This document shows, in pieces, positions 18,109 to 25,807 of a DNA stretch of 63,853 nt. Source of the DNA: Candidatus Norongarragalina meridionalis (GTDB lineage Archaea; Micrarchaeota; Micrarchaeia; Norongarragalinales; Norongarragalinaceae). The stretch covers positions 1 through 63,853 of the forward strand of contig CABMDO010000022.1 in the NCBI GenBank assembly GCA_902384935.1, read 5' to 3'. Within the stretch, counting starts at the first letter, position 1. Each line of letters opens with the position of its first letter. Made by a program: the position numbers and the translations under genes. Under the pieces are notes generated by a model that had not been told where the DNA came from, searched no databases, and saw only the letters and a list, made by a program, of their open reading frames with translations.

Positions 18109-18122
18109 TGAAACTAGTTTCA
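18109..18122. promoter_or_regulatory. 14-bp perfect palindrome, candidate operator
   Basis: TGAAACTAGTTTCA is a perfect inverted repeat. It overlaps the TGA stop of the HTH regulator and abuts the TATA-like element of the copper operon, which is where an archaeal repressor or activator would bind. Confidence 0.55.
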
Positions 18123-18641
18123 GCCGAGCGGTTTAAGAACCACTACATTGCTCATGCCGCGGCGCCTGCGTTCGACGAGTCCCTTCGCCTCGAGCCTGTC
18201 GAGAATCCGCGTCACTTTCACTTTCGGAAAGCCCGTGGACTCCGCGAGCTGCGCCTGGAAAATCGTCCCCTCCGCCTCTATGATTCTTTCCAGTATGTTT
18301 TTCTCCTCGCCGCTCAGGGTAGCCATTGCCTTGGCATAATTTTCCTTGGAAACGCGCTTCGGCTCGAACTGGCGCGCAGAGGGTTTGATCGTCCTGAACT
18401 TCGTTATGATGCGTTCCTCCTCACCGAAGAAAATCAGGTAGAGCCCGATTAGCACTATAAAGAGCATTATTCCGATGCCGATGTTCGTCTGGAGCGTCAG
18501 CGTGCCCCACATCGGGCAGCTGGTGCCGTGCGTGCACGCCGTAGAAACGATGTCGGTGAGCGCCCTGTTGAAAAGATAGACTATCAGCCCGATTACCGCG
18601 GCTATGCCGATTATGAGGATTCCGACGATTCTGTTTCTCAT
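18120..18641 (-). CDS. Membrane-bound winged-helix transcriptional regulator
   Basis: 173 residues. Two N-terminal transmembrane helices (about 4-24 and 48-70) flank a short loop with a Cys pair (TACTHGTSCPMW), followed by a cytoplasmic linker and a MarR/HTH-type winged-helix domain (about 100-165) with a recognition helix in FPKVKVTRILDRLEAKGLVERRR. Membrane-tethered wHTH proteins are common in archaea. The extracytoplasmic Cys loop could sense metal or redox state. It precedes the copper operon and a palindrome sits at its stop codon. Its start overlaps the transketolase stop (ATGA), so it is translated with a metabolic gene, which is unusual for a copper regulator. Confidence 0.7.
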   Translation of the reverse strand: MRNRIVGILIIGIAAVIGLIVYLFNRALTDIVSTACTHGTSCPMWGTLTLQTNIGIGIMLFIVLIGLYLIFFGEEERIITKFRTIKPSARQFEPKRVSKENYAKAMATLSGEEKNILERIIEAEGTIFQAQLAESTGFPKVKVTRILDRLEAKGLVERRRRGMSNVVVLKPLG

Positions 18642-19627
18642 TTCTTTCGCTTCACGGTTTCCTTTACTGCGGCGATTATTCCCGCGCTCGTTAATCCGTA
18701 CTTCGCCATCAATTCGTCGGGAGTCCCGCTTTCGCCGAACTTGTCGGGCATTCCGACGCGCTTCATCGGCACTGGGCAGTTTTCGGCGAGCACTTCCGCC
18801 ACGGCTCCGCCCAATCCGCCGGTAACCTGGTGTTCTTCCGCCGTGACGACGCATCCCGTTTTCTTCGCCGCCTCGGAAATCGTCTTGGCGTCGATGGGCT
18901 TGATTGAATGGTTGTTGATTACCATGACGTCGATTCCGTCCTTTTCGAGCTCTTTCGCCGCAATGAGCGCCTCATAAACGAGCGAACCGCACGCGATAAC
19001 GCAAACGTCGTCGCCGTCGCGGAATATTTCGGCGCGCCCTATCTTGAACGGCGTCTTGTCCGTCGTCACTACCGGGACTTTCTCGCGCCCGAAACGCAGG
19101 TATATCGGCCCCGCGTGCGTGTGCGCCGCGATAGTCGCCTTCTTTGCCTCGAGCCAGTCGCACGGCGCAATTACCGTGAGATTCGGCAAACAACGCGTAA
19201 TCGCCATGTCTTCGAGCGCCTGATGCGTCGCCCCGTCGGGTCCCACGGAAATGCCTGCGTGCGCACCCGAAAGTATTACGTGGCGCTTGTCGTAGCAGAC
19301 GCTCACGCGCAGTTGGTCCCAGACGCGTCCGGGGCAGAAAACGGCATAAGTCGAAAGATAGGGAATTTTGCCCTCGATGCTCAATCCCGCCGCAATGGAC
19401 ATCATGTTCTGCTCGGCGATTCCCACTTCTATGAAGCGGTCGGGATATTTGTCCCTGAACCAGTTAGTGCGTGTGGATTCCGTCAGGTCCGCACAGAGCA
19501 CGACGACGTTCTTGTCCTTCGCTCCCAATTCTACGAGCCCGTGCCCGAACCCGTCGCGTCCCGGAACTTTCTGGACGTTCCCGTAAAGGTCCGCCGCCAG
19601 TGCAGCCCGCGGGCTGATTCCGCCCAT
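18638..19627 (-). CDS. tktB: Transketolase C-terminal subunit
   Basis: 329 residues covering the pyrimidine-binding and C-terminal domains of transketolase. ADLTESTRTNWF, the FIEVGIAEQNM motif with the catalytic Glu, GPDGATHQALEDMAITR, and the terminal EEHQVTGGLGGAVAEVL segment are all visible. Split transketolases are common in archaea and anaerobic bacteria and work as a complex with the N-terminal half. It supplies pentoses for nucleotides in organisms without the oxidative pentose phosphate pathway. The start codon overlaps the stop of the N-terminal half (TAATG), and the 3' end overlaps the wHTH regulator (ATGA). Confidence 0.92.
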   Translation of the reverse strand: MGGISPRAALAADLYGNVQKVPGRDGFGHGLVELGAKDKNVVVLCADLTESTRTNWFRDKYPDRFIEVGIAEQNMMSIAAGLSIEGKIPYLSTYAVFCPGRVWDQLRVSVCYDKRHVILSGAHAGISVGPDGATHQALEDMAITRCLPNLTVIAPCDWLEAKKATIAAHTHAGPIYLRFGREKVPVVTTDKTPFKIGRAEIFRDGDDVCVIACGSLVYEALIAAKELEKDGIDVMVINNHSIKPIDAKTISEAAKKTGCVVTAEEHQVTGGLGGAVAEVLAENCPVPMKRVGMPDKFGESGTPDELMAKYGLTSAGIIAAVKETVKRKK

Positions 19628-20469
19628 TATATCTCCTTCCTCTGCGCTTCGAGCTCGGCGAGCGCCTTGGCTTCCTCCTCCTTGTTCGGCACCCTGCCGT
19701 GCCAGCCCGCACAATCCTCCATGTAGGAAATGCACTTGCCCATCGTCGTGCGGAAAAGTATTATCGTGGGTTTGCCCTTCACCTTCTTAGCGTCGTCGAA
19801 TGCCTTGATGATTGCGGCAACGTCGTGCCCGTCCGCCTCTATAACATGCCAGCCAAAAGACTCCCATCTGGCTTTCAGCGGGTCGAGCGCCATCACTTCC
19901 TCGGTTTTGCCGTCGATTTGCAAGAAGTTGCGATCGAGGAAGCACGTAACGTTGTCGAGCTTGTACTGGGCGGCGAACATCGCCGCTTCCCATATCTGCC
20001 CTTCCTGCGCCTCGCCGTCGCCTATCGAGCAGTAAACGCGGAAATTCTTCTTGTCGTACTTTGCAGCCCACGCGATTCCGCACGCAATCGAGAGCCCCTG
20101 CCCCAACGAGCCGGACGAAGTTTCCATGCCGGGCAAATCAGCCGCATGAGGATGTCCTTGCAGCCGCGTTCCCAGTTTGCGCAGAGTCATCAATTCCTCG
20201 CGCGGGAAATAACCCGTTTCCGCCATTACCGCGTACCGCACGGGAACGACGTGCCCGTTAGACAGGATGAATCTGTCGCGCTCCGGCAATTCGGGATTTT
20301 TCGGGTCGTGGTTAAGCGCGTTGAAATACAATACCGTGAAAACGTCGGCGAGCCCGATGGTTCCGCCCGAATGCCCGGACTTCGCCTCGCAAAGCATGCG
20401 GATGAGGTCCTGCCTCACGGTGTTCGCCATGAGCCGCAGTTCTTTGACGTCGGTAATTTTTTTGAACAC
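19627..20469 (-). CDS. tktA: Transketolase N-terminal (thiamine diphosphate-binding) subunit
   Basis: 280 residues. SGHSGGTIG near the start, GSLGQGLSIACG, and the thiamine diphosphate motif GDGEAQEGQIWEA...N.....LDRN are visible, matching the pyrophosphate-binding half of split transketolases. The start is uncertain. GTG 20469 opens the part that aligns with the family; an earlier in-frame GTG at 20532 would add a hydrophobic 21-residue extension (MSPSATLLFGGAIVLFLGG) unusual for this enzyme. If real, that extension would be a membrane anchor. The rubrerythrin gene ends at 20533, next to the earlier start. Confidence 0.9.
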   Translation of the reverse strand: MFKKITDVKELRLMANTVRQDLIRMLCEAKSGHSGGTIGLADVFTVLYFNALNHDPKNPELPERDRFILSNGHVVPVRYAVMAETGYFPREELMTLRKLGTRLQGHPHAADLPGMETSSGSLGQGLSIACGIAWAAKYDKKNFRVYCSIGDGEAQEGQIWEAAMFAAQYKLDNVTCFLDRNFLQIDGKTEEVMALDPLKARWESFGWHVIEADGHDVAAIIKAFDDAKKVKGKPTIILFRTTMGKCISYMEDCAGWHGRVPNKEEEAKALAELEAQRKEI

Positions 20470-20532
20470 TCGAATCCCGCCGAGAAACAAAACAATCGCG
20501 CCACCGAATAAAAGAGTTGCGCTAGGGGACAC

Positions 20533-21057
20533 TTACAAATCCGATTCGTTTTTGGGCCAGTAATATCCCTGCTCGTGCTGGCACGACGGGCATTTTTTGG
20601 GCGCCTCGGTTCCGAAGTGGACGTAGCCGCACTTGGAGCACTTCCATTCTATGGGCTTGTCGCGCTTGTACAGCGTGCCCGCCTCGAGCCGTGCCAGAAT
20701 CTTGCGGTAGCGCTCCTCGTGGTGCGCCTCCACCTCGCCTATTTCGCGGAAAAGTCTCGCGACGTCCGCGTTGCCATCGGCTTTCGCCTGTTTGGAGAAA
20801 GAGGGGTACATGTCCGTGGTTTCGTAATGCTCGCCTTCTATCGCGGCTTTCAGGTTCGCCTTAGTGTCGCAGAGCCCGCCTGTGCGCGAGAATTCATCCT
20901 TCGCGTGCTGCATCTCGTTGAGCGCGGTTTCCTCGAACACCATGGCGATGCCGATGAATCCTTCCTTACGTGCCTGCTTCGCGAAATAATCGTACTTGTT
21001 CCGAGCCATGCTTTCGCCTGCGAAAGCGGCTTTCAGATTCTCGTCGGTAGACGCCAT
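20533..21057 (-). CDS. rbr: Rubrerythrin
   Basis: 174 residues. A ferritin-like four-helix domain has the two diiron ligand sets (FEETALNEMQHAK and IGEVEAHHEERY plus single Glu residues in helices 1 and 3). A C-terminal rubredoxin-like domain (about 138-165) has CSKCGYVH and CPSC. Rubrerythrins reduce hydrogen peroxide in anaerobes and microaerophiles. A GGGGGGAT ribosome binding site precedes ATG 21057. It is upstream of the transketolase pair on the same strand and divergent from the ZIP transporter. Confidence 0.93.
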   Translation of the reverse strand: MASTDENLKAAFAGESMARNKYDYFAKQARKEGFIGIAMVFEETALNEMQHAKDEFSRTGGLCDTKANLKAAIEGEHYETTDMYPSFSKQAKADGNADVARLFREIGEVEAHHEERYRKILARLEAGTLYKRDKPIEWKCSKCGYVHFGTEAPKKCPSCQHEQGYYWPKNESDL

Positions 21058-21090
21058 GGAAATCCCCCCGAAACGGTTACGCGCTCAGCG

Positions 21091-21099
21091 TTATAAATA
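21091..21099 (+). promoter_or_regulatory. TATA box for the ZIP transporter gene
   Basis: TTATAAATA centred about 24 bases before ATG 21119, which indicates a leaderless mRNA and fixes the start. Confidence 0.65.
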
Positions 21100-21118
21100 T
21101 TGCCGCCTAAACGGAAAC

Positions 21119-21862
21119 ATGGACGTTTTCTGGGAGGCTATCGGCGCCGTTTTCATCGTCAGCCTCATTTCATTCGTGGGAATCGCATCCGTGATGTTCA
21201 AGAAGAAGCAGCAGGACGAGCTGCTCTTCTACATGATAAGCTTCGCCGCGGGCTCCATGGTGGGCGCGGCGTTCCTTGATTTGCTGCCCGAAGCCGTGGC
21301 AAGCGCCGGGGCGGGCATCCTTTCATGGGCAATAGTCGGCATCGGCGCCTTCTTCGTGATGGAGAAGTTCCTGCATTGGTACCACTGCCACAAGGGGCAC
21401 TGCGACACGCACGCATTCACGACGCTCAGCCTCGTCGGCGACGGCGTGCACAACTTCATAGACGGCATGATCATCGCGGCGGCGTACATGACGAGCCGCG
21501 ACCTCGGAATCGTGACAACCGTCGCAATCATCGCGCACGAAATCCCGCAGGAACTCGGCGACTACAGCGTCCTCATATACGGCGGAATGAAGCGGATGAA
21601 GGCGCTTGCCTACAATTTCCTCGTCGCGCTCACCGCGGTTGCCGGCGCGCTCGTAGTTCTGCTCGGAATGAGCAACCCCGAAACGTTCTCCCCCTACCTG
21701 CTTTCATTCGGCGCCGGCGGATTCCTCTACATCTCGTGCAGCGACCTGATTCCCGAGATGCACAAGAACATCGACGCCAAGAAGTCGCTTCTCCAGCTGC
21801 TCATGTTCGCGCTTGGCGTGCTCGTCATAGTCGGTGCCGCCGCCGTCTTCGGCGAAGCTTAA
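21119..21862 (+). CDS. ZIP family metal transporter
   Basis: 247 residues with eight predicted transmembrane helices. The metal-site signatures of helices 4 and 5 are clear: DGVHNFIDGMIIAAAY and HEIPQELGDYSVL. The variable loop between helices 3 and 4 is His/Cys-rich (WYHCHKGHCDTH), as is usual for ZIP proteins. It probably imports Zn2+, Fe2+ or Mn2+. The start is set by the TATA box 20-28 bases upstream; the longer in-frame reading overlaps the divergent rubrerythrin gene. The TATA box of the next gene overlaps the stop codon of this one. Confidence 0.9.
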   Translation: MDVFWEAIGAVFIVSLISFVGIASVMFKKKQQDELLFYMISFAAGSMVGAAFLDLLPEAVASAGAGILSWAIVGIGAFFVMEKFLHWYHCHKGHCDTHAFTTLSLVGDGVHNFIDGMIIAAAYMTSRDLGIVTTVAIIAHEIPQELGDYSVLIYGGMKRMKALAYNFLVALTAVAGALVVLLGMSNPETFSPYLLSFGAGGFLYISCSDLIPEMHKNIDAKKSLLQLLMFALGVLVIVGAAAVFGEA

Positions 21863-21866
21863 AAAG
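21858..21866 (+). promoter_or_regulatory. TATA box for galT
   Basis: CTTAAAAAG centred 25 bases before ATG 21887. It overlaps the TAA of the ZIP gene, so galT probably has its own leaderless transcript. Confidence 0.5.
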
Positions 21867-21886
21867 AAGCCCCTCGTTCTTTCTGC

Positions 21887-22786
21887 ATGACGCTCGAATT
21901 CCGAAAGGACTCGATTAAGGATGGCATGGTAGTCATGGCGGACGAGCGCGCGAAACGCCCGACTTCCGCCAAGGAAAGCGGCTGTCCGTTCTGCAAGGGC
22001 AACGAAAGCATGACGCCGCCGACTGTTTATGCGCTCCCTTCGACGAAAAACTGGCGCACCCGCGTTTTCGAGAACCTGTATTCGGCGCTCAAGAGGCGCG
22101 GGAGATTCGCGTGGAAAGACGGCACGGCGCCGGCATTCGGCGATCACGAAGTAATCGTTGAGACGCCCCGCCACGCCGAGAAATTCGAGGACTATTCCGA
22201 CGAGCAGCTCATGCTTTTATGGGAGACTTATCGCGAGCGCTACGATGTGCTCCGTTCCCGAAAAGACGTAAAGTGCGTGTTCATATTCAAGAACCACGGC
22301 CCCAAAAGCGGGGCGAGCATAGCGCACGAGCATTCGCAGGTGACGTCGTGGCCCTTCGTGCCCGACATGATCGCGAAGGAGGCGGGAAAAAGCAGGAAAG
22401 GGCATTGCGCCTTCTGCAAGCTCATGAAGGAGGAGCGGAAGAACATCCTGCTTGAATGCAGGCATTTCGTCGCGCTATGCCCTTCGTTCGCCCGCTTTCC
22501 TTGCGAGACGTGGGTAATCTGCAAGGAGCACAAGCGCTCGATACGCGACTTCGACGACGCCGAAGCGCAGTCGTTCATGCTCATGCTCCAGGAATGCGTG
22601 AGGCGCATCTCGGGATTCGAGGAATCCTATAACATAGCGATTCACTCGGCGCCGCGCGGCTTGGACTTCCACGTCCACGCCGAGATTTATCCGCGCAAGC
22701 CGACGTGGGGCGCCATCGAGCTCGGCGCGGGCCCGGTGCTGAACACCACGACGGAGAAGGGCGCTCTTGCGGTGCTGCGCAAATGA
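21887..22786 (+). CDS. galT: Galactose-1-phosphate uridylyltransferase family protein
   Basis: 299 residues of the HIT-superfamily GalT fold. CPFCKGNE near the N-terminus and CAFCKLMKEE near residue 170 are zinc-site-like Cys pairs. The active-site stretch GASIAHEHSQ matches the family pattern of nucleophilic His within H-x-H-x-Q, and HVHAEIYPR is the second conserved block. It would transfer UMP between hexose 1-phosphates or act as an ADP-glucose phosphorylase-type enzyme. The middle His-Pro-His of classical GalT reads His-Glu-His here, so substrate use may differ. The stop overlaps the next gene (ATGA). Confidence 0.85.
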   Translation: MTLEFRKDSIKDGMVVMADERAKRPTSAKESGCPFCKGNESMTPPTVYALPSTKNWRTRVFENLYSALKRRGRFAWKDGTAPAFGDHEVIVETPRHAEKFEDYSDEQLMLLWETYRERYDVLRSRKDVKCVFIFKNHGPKSGASIAHEHSQVTSWPFVPDMIAKEAGKSRKGHCAFCKLMKEERKNILLECRHFVALCPSFARFPCETWVICKEHKRSIRDFDDAEAQSFMLMLQECVRRISGFEESYNIAIHSAPRGLDFHVHAEIYPRKPTWGAIELGAGPVLNTTTEKGALAVLRK

Positions 22787-23130
22787 AAATCCCGTATGTG
22801 CTCAAGAGGGGCGAATACAAGCACAGGATACTGTCGGAAGCGGTCACCGAGGCGGTTTCCAATCCTTTCCTGCGCAACGAACTCCAAGACGTCATGCGGC
22901 ACGGCGAGAATATAACGTCCAAACGCATTCTGCTTCGCATCCTCGAAGACGGCATGAACCGGGCTGAAACCAAGGCGTACGGAGCTGAAACCGTCAAGGA
23001 CGAACGCAGGTGGTGGGGACAGCACAAGACCTACCGCGACATGTACTACGCCGTTTCGCAGGCGAAGATTAAAATGCCTAAGCCGCTTTCACTTGTTGGG
23101 TTTGGAAGAAAAAGGGAGGTGAAAAAATGA
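22783..23130 (+). CDS. Small basic protein of unknown function downstream of galT
   Basis: 115 residues, rich in Lys/Arg and aromatics, without Cys pairs, signal peptide or membrane helix. Predicted mostly helical (ILSEAVTEAVSNPFLRNELQDVM, ILLRILEDGMNRAETKAYG), with a conspicuous WWGQHKTYRDMYYAVSQ segment. I do not recognise a family. ATG 22783 overlaps the galT stop, and its own stop overlaps the ATG of the 23-aa micro-ORF, so all three are translationally coupled. Confidence 0.65.
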   Translation: MKIPYVLKRGEYKHRILSEAVTEAVSNPFLRNELQDVMRHGENITSKRILLRILEDGMNRAETKAYGAETVKDERRWWGQHKTYRDMYYAVSQAKIKMPKPLSLVGFGRKREVKK

Positions 23131-23198
23131 CCTGCAGTTGCTGCGGATGCGGAAAGAAGACCGCCAAGAAGAAGACTACGAAGAAAAAGAAGAAATAG
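23127..23198 (+). CDS. 23-aa Cys/Lys-rich micro-protein
   Basis: MTCSCCGCGKKTAKKKTTKK followed by three more Lys. Four cysteines are packed into the first eight residues (CSCCGC) and the rest is almost all Lys/Thr. The ATG overlaps the upstream TGA, and a perfect ribosome binding site, GGGAGGTGA, lies 5 bases ahead, one of the strongest in the window. The composition suggests a metal- or nucleic-acid-binding peptide, possibly a thiolate metal-binding knuckle with a histone-tail-like basic arm. It could instead be a chance ORF, but the coupling and the ribosome binding site argue against that. Confidence 0.55.
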   Translation: MTCSCCGCGKKTAKKKTTKKKKK

Positions 23199-23232
23199 TC
23201 GGCTATCCGCCTTTTTCGTTAATTTTCCCTTT

Positions 23233-23574
23233 TCACTCTTTTTTGAGTTTCAGGATCGCTTCGGCGAGGTCGCCGTTCGTTTCGGCGAGCGCTTTTTCCG
23301 CCTCTTCGCGCGAGCAGCCGCACTCGCGTACGACGAGGTCTGCGTCAGTTTCCTCGTGCGCCTCCGCTCCTGCTTTCTCCTCGCGAACGGCGCCCGAAAT
23401 TTGGAAGCTTTTCTGCCCCTGCATGTCGATGGCGGTGACGGAAGCGGGCTCAACGACTATTTTCGAGCCGTCCGCCTTCTCGATTACGACGCGAGTGGCG
23501 TCGACGCTCTCGTTTCGGATGCCCATCTGGGACATCAGTTTCGCCATCTGCCTGGGATCCATTTTCGGCATCAT
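23233..23574 (-). CDS. nac: Nascent polypeptide-associated complex protein
   Basis: 113 residues. An N-terminal helix rich in Met (PKMDPRQMAKLMSQMGI) is followed by the NAC beta-barrel (VVIEKADGSKIVVEPASVTAIDMQGQKSFQISG) and a C-terminal UBA domain (about 75-112). This is the archaeal NAC homodimer, which binds ribosomes and shields new chains. The start could be either of the first two ATG codons. It is divergent from the transglycosylase-like gene and both may use the AATAAATA element near 23601-23610. Confidence 0.93.
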   Translation of the reverse strand: MMPKMDPRQMAKLMSQMGIRNESVDATRVVIEKADGSKIVVEPASVTAIDMQGQKSFQISGAVREEKAGAEAHEETDADLVVRECGCSREEAEKALAETNGDLAEAILKLKKE

Positions 23575-23632
23575 TTCAATCGAACGCTTTTCGCCAGCGC
23601 ATAATAAATAGGTTTCGCGGCATCATCTTTGC

Positions 23633-24487
23633 ATGCCGAAGCGGATGTACGAGCCACTAGGTTACGGCGCATATCGCGATTCCGTCAAGCCCAAGGCAAA
23701 GCGGAAAATCGGGAAGGCAATCGGCATAGGGGCGGGAATTCTTGCAACGCTCGCGCTCATTTCCAGCTTGAAGTTTGCGACACCCAGGATTGTTCCCGAA
23801 CAACTTCCCGCTGCCAAGAAAACCGAGGCGGTGCAGGCAGGCGCGCGGCTCGCCTATGCCCCGCCGAGCTTCGAATACAAGTACGACGTCTTCGAAAGCC
23901 ACCCTTACTCCAAGCTCATCGAAAATAGCGTTACAGCTGCCGAACTCCCTCCTGAATGGAAGCCTTTCGCGGCGGCGATGATGAAGCAGGAGCACAGCTA
24001 CCCGATTCCGAACGAGAGGATACCCAAACTGACAAAAAAGGAAATAGGGCAAGCGCTGAAGGACCCGAAGGTGCGCGGCAAATTCGCGATGCGCGGCGCC
24101 AGCGTGAACCTCAGCAACGGAAGCGTCGACCTTGGCTTCGGGCTGAATGACCGGTACCTCACGAACCGGAAGAAGGGGGAGAAGGGCGGCGTAGACTACT
24201 ACGATTGGGGCGAAAACGCGAAGGCGGCCCTGAAACGGCTGCTAATAGACGGAATAGCGAACGCGAGGCGGGGATGGGACAGGACGCGCGGCAAGGGCTC
24301 GTTCGACAAGCTCCCGGAATACCAGAAGATGGCGTTAACCGCTTACGAATACAACCAGGGGCACGTCGAATAGACGGGTTTCTTCGACAATGACGAGTGG
24401 ACGCCCTCGGGAAGACGCTACGTGGGAGAGGTCGGATCCAAAACTATCAAAATCCACTGGGGCGGCTGGACGAATAGGGGCAAGTGA
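23633..24487 (+). pseudogene. Lytic transglycosylase (SLT)-like gene interrupted by an in-frame TAG
   Basis: The first frame runs 23633-24373 (246 residues): a basic N-terminus, one membrane anchor (about 31-45), and an SLT-like domain with a candidate catalytic Glu in AAAMMKQEHSY and the typical late segment ALTAYEYNQGHVE. It then meets TAG (24371-24373). The same frame continues for 37 further codons to TGA at 24485, encoding GRRYVGEVGSK, which looks like the YV..V block that normally closes SLT domains. The full frame ends one base before the next gene. This is therefore a recent nonsense mutation, a sequencing error, or stop-codon readthrough. Other genes here use TAG as a normal stop. 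A TATA box at 23601-23610 suggests a leaderless start. Confidence 0.65.
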
Positions 24488-24488
24488 A

Positions 24489-25373
24489 ATGGACGTCGGC
24501 CGCTACTTCTGGTTTTTCATCCTTCTGGGCATAGCCCTCGGCCTGTTCCTTCCTGGCCCCGGCGCTTACGTCAAGCCGTTCGTTCTTCCGCTGCTCGCGC
24601 TCCTAATGCTGCTCAGCTCGCTTTCCATCAATCTCGGCGAATTGAAACAGTGCGCGAAGGACTGGCGAACAACCGTGTTCGTGCTTTTCGTGCAGTTCAT
24701 CCTCGTCGGCGCCACGGCGTACCTCTTCAACGGCTTCTTCCCGAGCGAGGTGTTTCTCGGACTCGTGATAATCGCAGTAGCGCCGTCGGCAATTTCGACG
24801 ACGTTCATTTCCGAATTGTTCGGAGGAAGCGCCGCCTTGGCGCTGCCCCTGACGACGCTCTCCAACCTGCTCAGCGTGGTGCTCACGCCCGCACTGGTCG
24901 CCGCGTTCGCGGGAGCCGAGGTTTCCGTGAATCCGTTCGGAATAGCGCAGACAATAGCGCTCGCCGTCGTACTTCCGTTCCTTATCGCAAAGTTGGTTAT
25001 CGTGCGCCTGCCTTCGATTGAAAAGCCGCTGCTCACCCACGGACACGGCATCAACACGGTAATAATCGCCCTGCTGATGTGGGGAACCATCGCGCCCAGC
25101 GCCTCGTTCATTTTCGCTAACATGCAGCTCATGATGTGGCTGGCGATTCCCGCTCTGATGTTCTGCGCCGTGCCGTTCGCAATCGGCTGGCTGTACGGGA
25201 AGGACCGCGAGGAAAGCATAACGCTCGGCGTCACGTCTTCCGTCAAGAACACCGCGCTCGGAATAACGCTTGCGTCGGGATTCGGCGCCGCGGCGGTTGC
25301 CGGACCCGCAATCTACACGGTATTGAGCAACGCCCTGCTCGCGGTTCTCCAGCTCGTTCTCCGCAAAAAGTGA
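24489..25373 (+). CDS. Bile acid:Na+ symporter (BASS) family transporter
   Basis: 294 residues with about ten transmembrane helices. It matches BASS proteins in having a short N-terminus, a VIIAVAPSAISTTFISELFGG stretch in helix 4 (the crossing, substrate-site helix), and a SSVKNTALGITLASGFG segment near helix 9 that provides Na+ ligands. Substrates could be organic anions; bile acids themselves are irrelevant here. The start at ATG 24489 lies one base after the end of the interrupted transglycosylase frame, so the two are likely one transcript. Confidence 0.85.
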   Translation: MDVGRYFWFFILLGIALGLFLPGPGAYVKPFVLPLLALLMLLSSLSINLGELKQCAKDWRTTVFVLFVQFILVGATAYLFNGFFPSEVFLGLVIIAVAPSAISTTFISELFGGSAALALPLTTLSNLLSVVLTPALVAAFAGAEVSVNPFGIAQTIALAVVLPFLIAKLVIVRLPSIEKPLLTHGHGINTVIIALLMWGTIAPSASFIFANMQLMMWLAIPALMFCAVPFAIGWLYGKDREESITLGVTSSVKNTALGITLASGFGAAAVAGPAIYTVLSNALLAVLQLVLRKK

Positions 25374-25430
25374 ATTCGGCATATTTTTATTCGGCGGCGG
25401 TTACGGTTTGTTTAAGCACGAGGCGATAAA

Positions 25431-25769
25431 ATGAAGACACGTACTGTTCCGAGAAAGGCCACGACGCGGAATCTTATGGAAGAAGCGATAGAGGCAGGGC
25501 GCGCGGGCCAGTGGGCGCCGATGAACTGGGAAGGCGTCGTGGATAAAATCAGGGCTTCCAGGCCGCACAGCAAGAAGTACAAGCAGTTCGTCGTAAACGC
25601 TATGGAAAACCATCCGCACGAAATCGTAAGGAGAACGGCGATGGAAATATACTTTAAACTCTACGGCGTCCGACAAATCGCGAGAGCCGCAAAACTCGAC
25701 AAACACGCCCCGAATCAGTACTTCGCGCGGCAACTGCTGAAGACCAAGCGAAGAACCGAACCCTCTTGA
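25431..25769 (+). CDS. Small basic protein of unknown function
   Basis: 112 residues, highly basic, predicted helical, without cysteines or membrane segments. The end is rich in Lys/Arg and resembles a nucleic-acid-binding tail. I do not recognise a family. The ATG follows GAGGCGATAAA, a modest ribosome binding site. It lies between the BASS transporter and archease genes on the same strand, and archease has its own TATA box, so no operon link is certain. Confidence 0.6.
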   Translation: MKTRTVPRKATTRNLMEEAIEAGRAGQWAPMNWEGVVDKIRASRPHSKKYKQFVVNAMENHPHEIVRRTAMEIYFKLYGVRQIARAAKLDKHAPNQYFARQLLKTKRRTEPS

Positions 25770-25807
25770 AACCAAAGCGAAATAAATAGCGTTTCCTAAA
25801 GCAAGTC

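Noticed and set aside
23196-23198. General reassignment of TAG to a sense codon in this genome
   Set aside because: TAG ends several intact genes (5315, 27002, 57561, 23198), so any readthrough at 24371 would have to be local.
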